A stretch of DNA of 64,000 bases from UBA6623 sp965238125. Its GTDB lineage: Bacteria > Acidobacteriota > Terriglobia > Bryobacterales > UBA6623. Below the pieces are notes generated by a model that worked only from the letters and a program-made list of their open reading frames with translations, was not told where the DNA came from and ran no database searches. The DNA lies in assembly GCA_965238125.1 (NCBI GenBank), contig OZ250179.1, positions 1,984,001-2,048,000 on the forward strand, written 5' to 3'. The position numbers and the translations under genes were made by a program. Shown one piece after another: positions 17,741 to 26,252 of this stretch (position 1 is the first letter of the stretch; each line of letters begins with the position of its first letter).

Positions 17741-18796
17741 TCAGTTGGCGGTAGAGTGTTCGCGGTGCCAGTCCCTCACGGTTCGAGGAATCTCTTTGAG
17801 ATTTTCGATCGAAGTCTGCAGCGGAATGGCACACTCGGGGCCGATCAAGGGAACGCCCGCGTCGAGGTTTCGAATCACTTCGCCGCGAACCTCCTCGGGA
17901 CCTCTTGCGTAGAGCGTTTCCGGATTATTGATATTCCCTACCAAGGCAATGCGCTTGCCTACGATCGCCATCGACTCGGCGGCGGCGTTCTTCGAGTCAT
18001 AGTGAAAAGCCGCCATGCCGCTTTGAGCGATGTAGTCCATGCGATCAACGGTACGCCCGCAGATGTGCAAGATCAGCGGAACGGGCAAGACCTCAACGAA
18101 CTCTTGGTGCAGCTCCAGCAAATAGCGCTTGTAATACTCCCCGCTGACGAGGTCGCCGGTGGCATGATCGGGCAGCGTCAGGGCGTCCGCCCCGGCCTCG
18201 ATCTGCGCCATACCGAAGTCGATCGTCGCTTTCTTCATGCGGTCCAGGCACAGTTTCGTCTTACCGGGATCATCCATCGACATCAGCAGGAAGGGCTCGA
18301 CGCCAAAGCAGTGATAACCCAACGTCCACGGACCCATCGTCTTGCCGATGACCGCTGTTTCGTTGCCATATTCCTTCTTGAGGATCTTAATGGCCTCGAC
18401 GACGCACTTGGTATCTTGGTGCGTCAGGAAATCCGGCGGAAGCTGAATGTCGTCGGGCTCCACCCAGATCGGCTCACGCATGCGGACCGTCGGCCAATTG
18501 TCTTTTTGCTCCCACTGCATTTTGCAGCCCAGCGCCGAAGACTCCTGGATGATCGAGAAGACGGGCATGATCGTGTCGAAACCGAGCTCGGTATAACCCG
18601 TCGCCGCCAAGCGCGCCATCAGCTCCGGTTCCCGATTGGCGGCGGGGAAGGGCGCGTCGACCAGATCCATCAACTCGACCGTGGCGACGGAAGTCGGGTT
18701 GCACACGGGGGTTCGGTCGACCGGCTCCCCGCCGAGCGCCGCCAACACCCGCTCGCGCGACGTCATCGATCCAACACTACTTTCGCGGTTTTCCAT
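17741..18796 (-). CDS. MtaA/CmuA-family corrinoid:acceptor methyltransferase (uroporphyrinogen decarboxylase fold)
   Basis: 351 residues from ATG 18796, the usual length. The family has the uroporphyrinogen decarboxylase TIM-barrel fold but uses zinc to activate a thiol or other acceptor and moves a methyl group to or from a corrinoid protein. Visible landmarks: MTSRERVLAALGGEPVDRTP at the N-terminus, the zinc motif HxC in LILHICGRTVD at about residue 245, and the third ligand Cys in IGPECAIPLQT at about 319. GYHCFGVEPFLLMSMDDP marks the middle of the barrel. The corrinoid protein gene starts 38 nt downstream, so the pair works together. The acceptor (coenzyme M, tetrahydrofolate or other) cannot be told from sequence; in bacteria tetrahydrofolate is the common end acceptor. 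Confidence 0.92.
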   Translation of the reverse strand: MENRESSVGSMTSRERVLAALGGEPVDRTPVCNPTSVATVELMDLVDAPFPAANREPELMARLAATGYTELGFDTIMPVFSIIQESSALGCKMQWEQKDNWPTVRMREPIWVEPDDIQLPPDFLTHQDTKCVVEAIKILKKEYGNETAVIGKTMGPWTLGYHCFGVEPFLLMSMDDPGKTKLCLDRMKKATIDFGMAQIEAGADALTLPDHATGDLVSGEYYKRYLLELHQEFVEVLPVPLILHICGRTVDRMDYIAQSGMAAFHYDSKNAAAESMAIVGKRIALVGNINNPETLYARGPEEVRGEVIRNLDAGVPLIGPECAIPLQTSIENLKEIPRTVRDWHREHSTAN

Positions 18797-18853
18797 TTGT
18801 TGTTCCCCGCTTGCCGGCCGGCGTCCAACGCACCGACGCGCGCCGGCCGCCCG

Positions 18854-19453
18854 TTATTGTTCTTGCGCACTGGGCGCCAAGAGCCGACCTCTCGCCGCCG
18901 CCATCTCCTGTTGCCGTAGGAAGCTCCGAACATTCAGCGCCCGAGGCAGCAGCAAACCTATGAGTTCATCGTGCGCGTGGCCGCAAGAAAACGCAACCTT
19001 GCCGGCTTCCTCGTCGACCCACTCCAACTCCGCCAGTTTCACCAAGCCCACGGCAATCGCCCCGCGGCGCTCGGCGGCCTTTTCGCTTTCGCCGTCGGTG
19101 CTGAGTTGATAGTTCCCGTCTCCCATGCCCGCGACGGTGACATGGGCGCTCGATTTCTTGTCGAAAATGCTCAGCGGCCGGGGGGCGAGATCCTCCGCTG
19201 GCAGCACCTTCGAAGCCTCGAGGAAAAGCCTCTTCGTGGCGGAGGTATGGACCGCGCCGCACGGAAACCGAAGTCGCTCTCCATCGCCCGTCGTCGGCTC
19301 CATCCCGCCCAAGACCCTCATGGTCCGCATCACGAAGTCAACGCGCTCTCGCGCACCCTCCACCCGGCTAAAGGTGTGAGCCAGCAGCTCGGGGCCGCCG
19401 GCGCCGGTTTGTTGATAAAGGGCAATCGAGATGTCGTGGAAATGAGAATCCAT
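18854..19453 (-). CDS. unrecognised protein leading the corrinoid methyltransferase operon
   Basis: 199 residues from ATG 19453; the frame is open to 19588, but the added 45 codons look non-coding. No signal peptide or membrane segment. Visible features: an N-terminal MDSHFHDISIALYQQTGAGG, a central RLRFPCGAVHTSATKRLFLE, and a C-terminal SCGHAHDELIGLLLPRALNV, with several His/Cys residues that could bind metal. It precedes the MtaA-type gene by 57 nt on the same strand, and is probably the first gene of the transcript. I do not recognise a family. The consistent His/Cys content in a corrinoid operon makes a redox or activation role possible, but that is inference. Confidence 0.6.
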   Translation of the reverse strand: MDSHFHDISIALYQQTGAGGPELLAHTFSRVEGARERVDFVMRTMRVLGGMEPTTGDGERLRFPCGAVHTSATKRLFLEASKVLPAEDLAPRPLSIFDKKSSAHVTVAGMGDGNYQLSTDGESEKAAERRGAIAVGLVKLAELEWVDEEAGKVAFSCGHAHDELIGLLLPRALNVRSFLRQQEMAAARGRLLAPSAQEQ

Positions 19454-19682
19454 CGAGACCAACTCGATCCGCCGGCCGATATTACCTGTGATACCCACGA
19501 TTTCTATTGGCGCCGATCGATGGGCGTCGCTGATCACCGGTGAGACCGGTTCCGGCGCCGCGCACTTCAAGCTATTATACCGGCGCACCCATTCGCGGCT
19601 TGAGTTATGAACCGTCGGCTCGGTCTATTCCCTGAAACGCTCGCCGCGAGTTGGGCGGGCGAGGCCTGCATTGGCCCGCGGG

Positions 19683-20570
19683 CTATCCGATTCCGATCTC
19701 GCGCAAATAGGCGCGCGTGCGTTGGGCAATGGGCATCGGCTTATCGAACGGTGCCGGATACATGTCCTGTTCCACGATGGCCCAGCCTTGAAAGTCGATT
19801 TCGTGTAAAGCGTCCCGAAACGCCTCGAAGTTCACCGCACCCTTCGCCGGTTCGCAAAACATGTTCATCCCGACGGCTTTCGCGAAGGGAATCTTTTCAG
19901 CCTCGACCTTTTCTTGAATGTCCGCGTTGACGCTCTTCAAGTGAATGTAGGGAATTCGCGCGTGGTGCTTCCGCATGAACGTAATCGGATCGCCGCCGCG
20001 ATAAGCGTGGTGGCCGATGTCAAGACAAAGCGATATGATCGCCGGATCCGTGTCGGCCAGCAGGCGTTCGATCTGATCTTCATACTCGACGTGGGTTTCG
20101 GCATGGGGATGGTATACGACCTGCAATTTGTATTGCTCGCGTGCAATCCGTGCAATTCGATGCGTCGTCTCAATCAACCGTTTCCAGGCGTCATCGTCGA
20201 GTCGTCTGGGCCGTGTCAACGCACCGGTTTCATAGTCGGAGTAAATGTCGTCAATCAAGATGAGGAACTTCGCACCCGACTGAACCAGAGTCCGGCCTAG
20301 TTTGTGGAGTTCCTCCTCGGTGTCGGGCCACGCTTGCTCATCTTCGAAATGCTTCATCAAGAAGGTCCCGGAAAGCTGCAGCCCGCGACTCTCGAGTTCC
20401 GGCCCAAGGACGTTCAGATCTGTTGGCAGATAGCCGTAAGGCCCCAACTCGATCCACGAGTATCCCGCTTCCGCGACCTCATCGAGAAATCTTTGCCAGG
20501 GTGTTTGCTTGGGATCACTGGCAAACCACACTCCCCAGCTGTCGGGCGCTGATCCGATCGTGACGTTCAT
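19683..20570 (-). CDS. iolE: IolE-like inosose dehydratase / sugar phosphate isomerase-epimerase family TIM barrel
   Basis: 295 residues from ATG 20570 (MNVTIGSAPDSWGVWFASDP). The sequence is a xylose-isomerase-like TIM barrel: GYSWIELGPYGYLPTD, metal-binding residues in VVYHPHAETHVE, CLDIGHHAYRGGDP and YIHLKS, and a final Glu in AIVEQDMYPAP. IolE removes water from scyllo-inosose (2-keto-myo-inositol) to give the dione cleaved by IolD, and the iolD-type gene lies 31 nt upstream on the same strand. The pairing is the main reason for the assignment, since the fold alone covers many activities. The symbol is given on context. No inositol dehydrogenase IolG is adjacent, though two Gfo/Idh/MocA proteins occur elsewhere in the window. 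Confidence 0.8.
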   Translation of the reverse strand: MNVTIGSAPDSWGVWFASDPKQTPWQRFLDEVAEAGYSWIELGPYGYLPTDLNVLGPELESRGLQLSGTFLMKHFEDEQAWPDTEEELHKLGRTLVQSGAKFLILIDDIYSDYETGALTRPRRLDDDAWKRLIETTHRIARIAREQYKLQVVYHPHAETHVEYEDQIERLLADTDPAIISLCLDIGHHAYRGGDPITFMRKHHARIPYIHLKSVNADIQEKVEAEKIPFAKAVGMNMFCEPAKGAVNFEAFRDALHEIDFQGWAIVEQDMYPAPFDKPMPIAQRTRAYLREIGIG

Positions 20571-20601
20571 GAGCGGGCCTCGGGGCCGGCGACGCGTGCA
20601 C

Positions 20602-22491
20602 TCAGTAGTGGAATCGCTGCTGTTGGCGACGGGACTCTTCATACGCTTTGCGTCGCTCTTGGGTCTTGGCGTCCCCAGAGACCTCGGCCGGGGCGACATC
20701 CCACCACATCTCGGAACCCGGGGCGTAGTGGTGCGACTCGGTTTGCGCCACGATAACGCACGGGCCCGTCTCCGAGCGGGCTTCACGCAAGGCTTGGCAG
20801 ACTTCCGACGGCGTGTTTGCCGACCAGGTCCGCGCGCCCATCCCGGCGGCCGTCTTGGCGAGGTCGAGGGTGACGTAGTCGCCCGAAAGACGGTTGGTCT
20901 CGCTATCGCGCGCGCGAAACTCGTTACCGAAATCCTCTCCCGAGGACGCCATCTGCAATTGACGAATGCATTGGTAACCGCGGTTCTCGGAAATCACCAC
21001 CGTTATCTTCATGTTTTCCTGCCGAGCCGTCACCAGCTCGGTGGGGTTCATCAGGAAGGTCCCGTCTCCAATGAAGACGAAGACCTCGCCGTCTTCCTGG
21101 GACATGCGAACACCCAGTCCCGCCGGCAACTCGTAGCCCATGCAGGAAAATCCGAATTCGAGGTGACAGTGGCGGCCTCCCGTTGCGTCCCACAGCCGCA
21201 ACAAGTCGCCGGGGATACCGCCGGCCGCAGCCACAACCGTGTCGCCCGGCTGGGCGGACTCGTTGACAGCGGCGATGAGCTGCGCTTGGCTCATGATCTC
21301 GCCGGGCGTTTCCGTATAGGCTTCTTCCCGGAGTGTGTGCCGCCAGGCCTCGCGAGCCGTCGCGATCTCATCGCGATAGTCGTCACTGGTTCGAATCCCC
21401 GCTGACTTACAGGCGCTCAGCAGCCGGCTCAAGGATTCGCGAGCATCCGCGGTAATCGCGAGCGCGCCCTGTTTGTACGCGTCGTGACTGGCAACGTTGA
21501 TGCTGACAAACTTCACGTCCGGGTTCTGGAACGCCGACTGCGAACCCGTCGCGAAATCGCCAAGGCGCGTTCCCACACTGATCACCAGGTCGGCTTCGGC
21601 GGCGATTTTCGTCGCCGCGCGGGTGCCGCAGACTCCGACGCCGCCCAACAGCATGGCCGACTCTTCCTGGACGGCGCTCTTGCCGCCGAAAGTTTCGCCG
21701 ACCGGAATCCCGACGCTTTCGCAAAACTCTTGCAGCTCTTTCCACGCCTGCGAGTAGTGAACGCCGCCGCCGGCGATCAGCAGAGGTCGGCGGGCGTTTC
21801 GGATAAGACCAACGGCATCGGTAATTCGCTGAGGATCGGGAATCCTCCGCTCCACCGGCCAAGTCTTTTCGTGGAAGAAGTTGGCCGGGTAGTCATAGGC
21901 ATGGGACTGCACATCTTGCGGCAGAGCGACGACGACCGCGCCTGTATCCACCGGATCGGTCAACACGCGCATCGCCTCGGGAAGCGCGGTCAACAGTTGC
22001 TCGGGTCTCGAGATGCGATCAAAGAACCGGCTCACCGGACGAAAGCAGTCATTCACGCTGACGTCGGCCGACACGGGATGCTCGAGCTGCTGGAGCACCG
22101 GCCCCTGATGGCGAGTGGCGTAGTAGTCGGAAGGCAGCAGCAGCACCGGCAGCCGATTGATCGTCGCGGTCGCCGCGCCCGTGATCATGTTCGTGGACCC
22201 GGGACCAATCGAGGAAGTGCAGGCGAGCGTGGAAAGGCGCAGGTTCGCCTTCGCGAAGCCCGACGCGGTGTGGACCATCGATTGTTCGTTAGAGGGCTGG
22301 TAGTAGGGCAGGTCATCCCCGTATTGATGCAGGGCTTGGCTCAGGGCCGATACATTACCGTGGCCGAAAATGCCGAAAATACCCGGAATCAGCCTTTTCT
22401 TGGCGCCGTCCCGCTCACTGTATTGGACCTGAAGGTATTTCACCAGCGCTTGGGCCACGGTGAGCCGAACAGTTTCGCCTGAATTCGCCAT
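20602..22491 (-). CDS. iolD: 3D-(3,5/4)-trihydroxycyclohexane-1,2-dione acylhydrolase (decyclizing)
   Basis: 629 residues from ATG 22491 (AAGGAG about 8 nt upstream), the usual IolD length. It is a thiamine diphosphate enzyme that opens the ring of the trione formed by IolE in myo-inositol breakdown. The domain order is typical: a PYR domain with the catalytic Glu69 in PSNEQSMVHTASGFAKA, a central Rossmann domain (LLIAGGGVHYSQAWKELQEF), and a PP domain near residues 420-560 with the metal/ThDP motif GDGTFLMNPTELVTA and ISENRGYQC. RLIPGIFGIFGHGNVSALSQ near the N-terminus is the characteristic IolD insert relative to acetolactate synthases. It is upstream of the iolE-like gene, 31 nt apart. No other iol genes are in the window. 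Confidence 0.93.
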   Translation of the reverse strand: MANSGETVRLTVAQALVKYLQVQYSERDGAKKRLIPGIFGIFGHGNVSALSQALHQYGDDLPYYQPSNEQSMVHTASGFAKANLRLSTLACTSSIGPGSTNMITGAATATINRLPVLLLPSDYYATRHQGPVLQQLEHPVSADVSVNDCFRPVSRFFDRISRPEQLLTALPEAMRVLTDPVDTGAVVVALPQDVQSHAYDYPANFFHEKTWPVERRIPDPQRITDAVGLIRNARRPLLIAGGGVHYSQAWKELQEFCESVGIPVGETFGGKSAVQEESAMLLGGVGVCGTRAATKIAAEADLVISVGTRLGDFATGSQSAFQNPDVKFVSINVASHDAYKQGALAITADARESLSRLLSACKSAGIRTSDDYRDEIATAREAWRHTLREEAYTETPGEIMSQAQLIAAVNESAQPGDTVVAAAGGIPGDLLRLWDATGGRHCHLEFGFSCMGYELPAGLGVRMSQEDGEVFVFIGDGTFLMNPTELVTARQENMKITVVISENRGYQCIRQLQMASSGEDFGNEFRARDSETNRLSGDYVTLDLAKTAAGMGARTWSANTPSEVCQALREARSETGPCVIVAQTESHHYAPGSEMWWDVAPAEVSGDAKTQERRKAYEESRRQQQRFHY

Positions 22492-23373
22492 CGCTCTCTC
22501 CTTGCTCTGCCTGGAATGGCCCTACGATCGACCGGATCGTTCGTGGGCTTGTTGCCGCGGGCGATTCCGGGCGGCCTCTCGCCGGCACGCTTGGACGGGT
22601 GTCAGAAATCAGCTTGCCGGCGCGGAGTCCGCCCGAACACCAAGTTGCGGTCCGATGCGATGCCGGCATTCGACCGAAAATGGCAGGGCTGCCAGCCAGA
22701 TTAGCATAGACTTCGGAAAAGTGTCAAAGCTGGGGCAAGGCGCAGCAGCCGTTTCGGAATTTTGATAGGGCCCGGGGTGGGGAGGGCCTGTGGGGCGGGG
22801 TGAAAAGGCTTCCGGGGAGAGATCGAGAGAATAAGGCTATTTTCGAGCGGTCGATCGCGACCGGTCCGAGGACCGCGGCGCGGGCTGCTTTGTCAAACAA
22901 CGGGGAAGCCAACAAGCCACGACAACAAGCAGCCCGGGAGGCTAGCCCGCTTTTCTCATCGCGTGGCGAGGCAAAGTGCACGAGAGGCCCATCAGTACGA
23001 GGCGCGCGCCGCTTGGCGCCCATTTCTTAAGCAAAGAGGCGTACTTGAACAGTACGGTGAGCACGGCGAGCAAGCGCAACGAAGTAATGGCGGGCCTATC
23101 GTGTGCTTTGCTCGTCAGGCGGTGAGAAATGCGGGTAACTGCTGTCCCACGCCGCCGGGTCCGACGGACTCAGCCACAATCGACGGCACAGTTCGGCGGC
23201 CGACGGCGGGCTGTGGTGGCCGCGATGCAAATAACGCAGCCGATACAGCCTCTCGATAGTCATCGCGAGAGTCGTCAGCAACCAGCCGACCAGCAGCGCA
23301 TTGGCCCGATGATGGCAAATGTGTTCGAACCCGTGGCGGGTCTTCTCTGCGATAACTTCCATTTTTTCAGAGG
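22492..23373. other. long gene-free region containing a palindromic repeat
   Basis: 882 bp between the iolD start and the CRTAC1 remnant. Apart from the 193-bp palindromic repeat at 22943-23135 I see no gene. The promoter of the iolD-iolE transcript must lie in its left part, but no clear -35/-10 pair was found. Confidence 0.5.
22943..23135. repeat. MITE-like palindromic repeat, copy A
   Basis: 193 bp starting TAGCCCGCTTTTCTCATCGC and ending in its near complement GTGAGAAATGCGGGTA. The outer ~45 bp of each side pair imperfectly, giving a long hairpin. It closely matches 30878-31060 over its whole length, including the internal GAGGCGTACTTGAACAGTAC. No open frame; probably a non-autonomous element. 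Confidence 0.85.
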
Positions 23374-23970
23374 CTATGGCTGTTTGAGGGGCGGGGCCCG
23401 CGGATCAACCTCGAGCGAGTGTCCCTCAACCGCCAGGTAGAACTTACCGGCAGCCACTGCTTCATGGCAGTCCCGGCGGCCGGAGGGCCATCGGATTTCA
23501 ATGTCGGCGGAGGCGCTCTCGCCCAGGCCCACGTGGACTCGCATGTCGTTGCTCGATAAGTAGCTGTCACTGCCACGCACCTCAAAAGCGCGGCGCCCGG
23601 CGGCGGTCTCGACGAGAATCTTCGCCCCGATGCCGTCTCGGTTGCTTTCGACTCCTTGGGTTCGAATCGTGAACCAATTCCGGCGATTTCCGCCATCGTT
23701 CCGCAGCAAGGTTGGTTCATCATTCTTATTCGCTACGAGAACATCCACATCACCGTCGTTGTCGAAATCAGCGAAGGCGGTGCCGCGGCCCACTCGGTTC
23801 TGGAGCTTTCGCATCCCGACCAAGTCCGAGACGTCCACGAATCGCTTGCCCTCGACGTTGCGGAGCAAATAATTCGGCTCGGCGTAGGTGTCGGTCGGAT
23901 AACGCTGCTCCAACCGCTCGTCGGTGTGGCCGTTGGTAATGAAGAGGTCCAACCCAGGATTTCCATTTTG
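23374..23970 (-). pseudogene. CRTAC1 family protein (FG-GAP/ASPIC-UnbV), C-terminal fragment
   Basis: About 195 codons remain of a protein that is usually 500 residues or more. It starts within an FG-GAP repeat (GNPGLDLFITNGHTDERLEQ), includes a calcium-loop repeat AFADFDNDGDVDVLVANKN and LLRNDGGNRRNWFTIRTQG, and ends with the ASPIC/UnbV domain (NRDGIGAKILVETAAGRRAF; IRWPSGRRD). Upstream, the frame closes at a stop near 23985. These are exported calcium-binding beta-propellers. The missing 5' part and the neighbouring IS1380 element indicate truncation by rearrangement; an internal ATG at 23952 cannot restore a signal peptide. Confidence 0.85.
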
Positions 23971-24180
23971 GCCCTGGCACGGTCACAGGATACACCCCCG
24001 CTGCGCCGAATACCACGTCTTTTCGCGCTGAACCCTGCACATCACCTCCGCCGGTAGACGCCAGGGCTCGTCCGTCCGCTCACAGACGTTGATTGAGCGG
24101 ACTGAACGGCGCTCCGGCCGACACTGCTCCCTGCGAAACCTTTTTGGAGCCAAAAACTGTTGATCCTCGCCCGGGCAACG

Positions 24181-25512
24181 CTACCCACCCGGCACAGGCA
24201 GCGCCCAGATCCTATGCAGCATGTCACCGAACAGCCTGCGGTTCAGATGCCCCTCCGCCAGCAGCAACCAGTAGTAGCGAGCATGCTTGACCAGCCGACC
24301 GCCGGTCTTCATCAACCTGTGTTGCAAACTCGTTAGCGACCAGCTTTTGATTCGCTACGGCAGCCCTAGCCGCCGCCACAGGTTGCCCAGGTTGTAGGCC
24401 GGCACGCTGAGTTGCAGCCGTACCTCGTTGGCTCGGAAGCGGTGACACGACAAGCGGGTCCAGTGCGTGGCCTGTTTGCCTTCTTTGATCCACTGCTCCG
24501 CCGTGCCGCGCTTGTTGTAGAACCGCACGACCGAGCGGCTCGGCAAGCTCATGCTCGTCACGACAAATCCGACGCGCGGGAATAGTTCGCCCTGGTGATG
24601 CTCGACCTTGGCGACAACTCGCCTTGCCTTCGACCAGCTCTCGGCCTGATAGCGAAAACTCTTGTAGCGCACTAGGGGCTTGGCGTTCGGCCTGCCCGGT
24701 GGCCGAAACAGGATGTCCTCGATCTCCAGCTCCAGGCTCTTGTTCGCCGGGATGCGAATCACGTAGTCCACGCCGCGCTCCTCCATCGCCTCGTAGATCT
24801 CGGGCTTGGCGAAGGCGGCGTCGGCGCGGAACGTCACCTGTTTGCCCTCCGCCTGTTGTCGTTCGATCTCCGGCAGTAGCAGCTCGTCCCAGTCCTCGGC
24901 GCTGTGCACGTTGCCGGGACGCAGCTTCGCGCCTAGGCAGTCGCCGTGCTGGTTGAACAGCAACAGCGGGTGATAGCAGAGGGACTCAAAATGGCCGTTG
25001 TAGGCACTGCCTTCCTGTTGGCCGTGGACGGGGCTCTCCGTGGAGTCCATGTCGAGCACCACGCGGTCTGAACCGTCGGGAGCTTCGGCTTGCGCGACCA
25101 GCTCCCGGTTCACTGCCATCAGCCCCAGCAAGTTCTCTTCGCTCGCCAGCATCTCCGTCTCGAAGCCATGCAGCGTCGAGGTCAAGGCTGCTCCGCGATC
25201 CCAGTTCCTCTTCGAGCCGATCAAGCGAAAGGTCGGATCGGCGGATACTCGAACGGCGTCATTGAGGTCCTCGTAGCCAGCGAGTCGGCTGTAGACCGAC
25301 TGCCGCAGCAGATCGGCCAGCGGGAACTTCTTGTTCAAGCCTTGTCGCGAGTCGCTGAGATGCTCGTCGATCAGCTTCCCGAGTCCGAGTCGTTCATCCA
25401 GTTCGCGAACGAGAATCAGACCGCCATCCGAGGTGACTCGCGATCCTTGGAAATCGACTTTGAGAAATCCATTGAACGTGAGCTGAAACGGCTTGTTTTC
25501 TTTTTCACCCAT
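24181..25512 (-). pseudogene. IS1380 family transposase with an in-frame amber codon
   Basis: The frame from ATG 25512 encodes 385 residues to TAG at 24355-24357. It then continues in the same frame for 57 more codons (RIKSWSLTSLQHRLMKTGG onward, with KHARYYWLLLAEGHLNRRLF) to TAG at 24181. The full reading of 443 residues is the normal length for this DDE family, and the stretch after the amber still looks like family sequence, so the stop is best read as a point mutation (AAG to TAG fits LPKRIKSW). Catalytic landmarks: VLDMDSTESPVHG (first Asp), VTFRADAAFAKPEIYEAMEE (second Asp), and the late KEGKQATHWTRLSCHRF with the Glu region before it. The truncated product lacks the last 58 residues, so activity is doubtful. 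Confidence 0.85.
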
Positions 25513-25619
25513 CGGGTGTTGACCTCCATGGCGTCCTTATCGGGCTCTAGCCCCTATCAATAAAGACGCTGAAGGTCGCTGGATGGTCTGAAGCTCATAC
25601 ATCAAATTGAAAATGCGGG
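24181..25619 (-). mobile_element. IS1380 family insertion sequence, copy 1 (left end not located)
   Basis: The right end is fixed at 25619 because the terminal sequence (CCCGCATTTTCAATTTGATG, read inwards on the minus strand) recurs at the start of the second copy at 31700. The left end lies somewhere in 23985-24180; no matching inverted repeat was found there. The left flank is a CRTAC1 gene and the right flank a TonB-receptor gene, two unrelated broken genes, so the locus has been rearranged and is not a simple insertion. Confidence 0.8.
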
Positions 25620-26137
25620 TTGGTTCGGGCATGTCCCCCGCACTCGACAAGATTGTCGGCGGCTGGGAGGTGTCCGGGATTATGACGGTCTCCAGCGGAT
25701 TCCCACTGGGCGACATCGGCGTGACACCGAACAGAACGGGAGCGTTCTCGGACGATGCCGGCGGTTTCGTGGGTCTCACGCGGCCTCATTTGGTCGGCGA
25801 TCCCTGCCTTTCCAGGGGCCGGCCTCGGTCGGAGAAAATTTCAAGATGGGTGGACGAGAACGCGTTCCGGCATCCGGAACCCTTCACATTCGGAAGTGCG
25901 CCCCGCAACCTGAATTGCCGCGGGGACGGCTGGAAGAACTTCGACATTTCCATTACGAAGCACATTCCCATCAAGGAGTCCGTGAGAGCGGAGTTTCGTG
26001 CCGAGTTCTTCAACATGTTCAATCGGACCCAGTTTCGGCACCCCAATATGATCTTGGGAGGCGGCGCATTCGGCCAAGTCACCAGCCAGGAGAACGAACC
26101 GCGGATCATTCAGTTGGCGTTGAAGATTCACTTCTGA
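25620..26137 (+). pseudogene. Oar-like TonB-dependent outer-membrane receptor, C-terminal fragment
   Basis: About 172 codons that begin exactly at the IS1380 terminus: VGSGMSPALDKIVGGWEVSG is receptor-like, while the MKMR codons before it are IS sequence. Further landmarks: IMTVSSGFPLGDIGVTPNRT, AEFFNMFNRTQFRHPNMILG and a C-terminal ALKIHF ending in Phe, as expected of an outer-membrane barrel. This pattern (FNMFNRTQF, then LALK-x-x-F) is typical of the large carboxypeptidase-regulatory-domain receptors abundant in Acidobacteriota, usually about 1000 residues. More than four fifths of the gene is missing, so it is a remnant. Confidence 0.85.
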
Positions 26138-26188
26138 CCCGGGTGGGATTCTTCCCCAACTCGCCTGGGAACTTTCAGGGAATCGGCT

Positions 26189-26220
26189 AAAGGGCGGGCC
26201 TCACGGCCCGCCCTTTATTT
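26189..26220 (+). terminator. strong intrinsic-type hairpin after the receptor fragment
   Basis: A perfect 12-bp stem (AAAGGGCGGGCC / GGCCCGCCCTTT) with a TCAC loop followed by ATTTC. It lies 52 bp after the receptor stop codon and 33 bp before the propeller gene start. The U-tract is short, so efficiency is uncertain. Confidence 0.75.
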
Positions 26221-26252
26221 CATACCGGTAAGATAGACAGCGAAGAGACCTC

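Noticed and set aside
19454..19682. Cobalamin riboswitch ahead of the corrinoid operon
   Set aside because: No B12-box-like sequence or plausible fold was found by eye in the upstream region.
21385..21400. GGTTCGAATCCCC, similar to a tRNA T-loop
   Set aside because: Lies inside iolD and no acceptor or anticodon stem can be formed around it.
24224..24493. Separate small gene at the end of the IS1380 transposase
   Set aside because: A shadow frame; the correct reading there is the transposase C-terminus beyond the amber codon.
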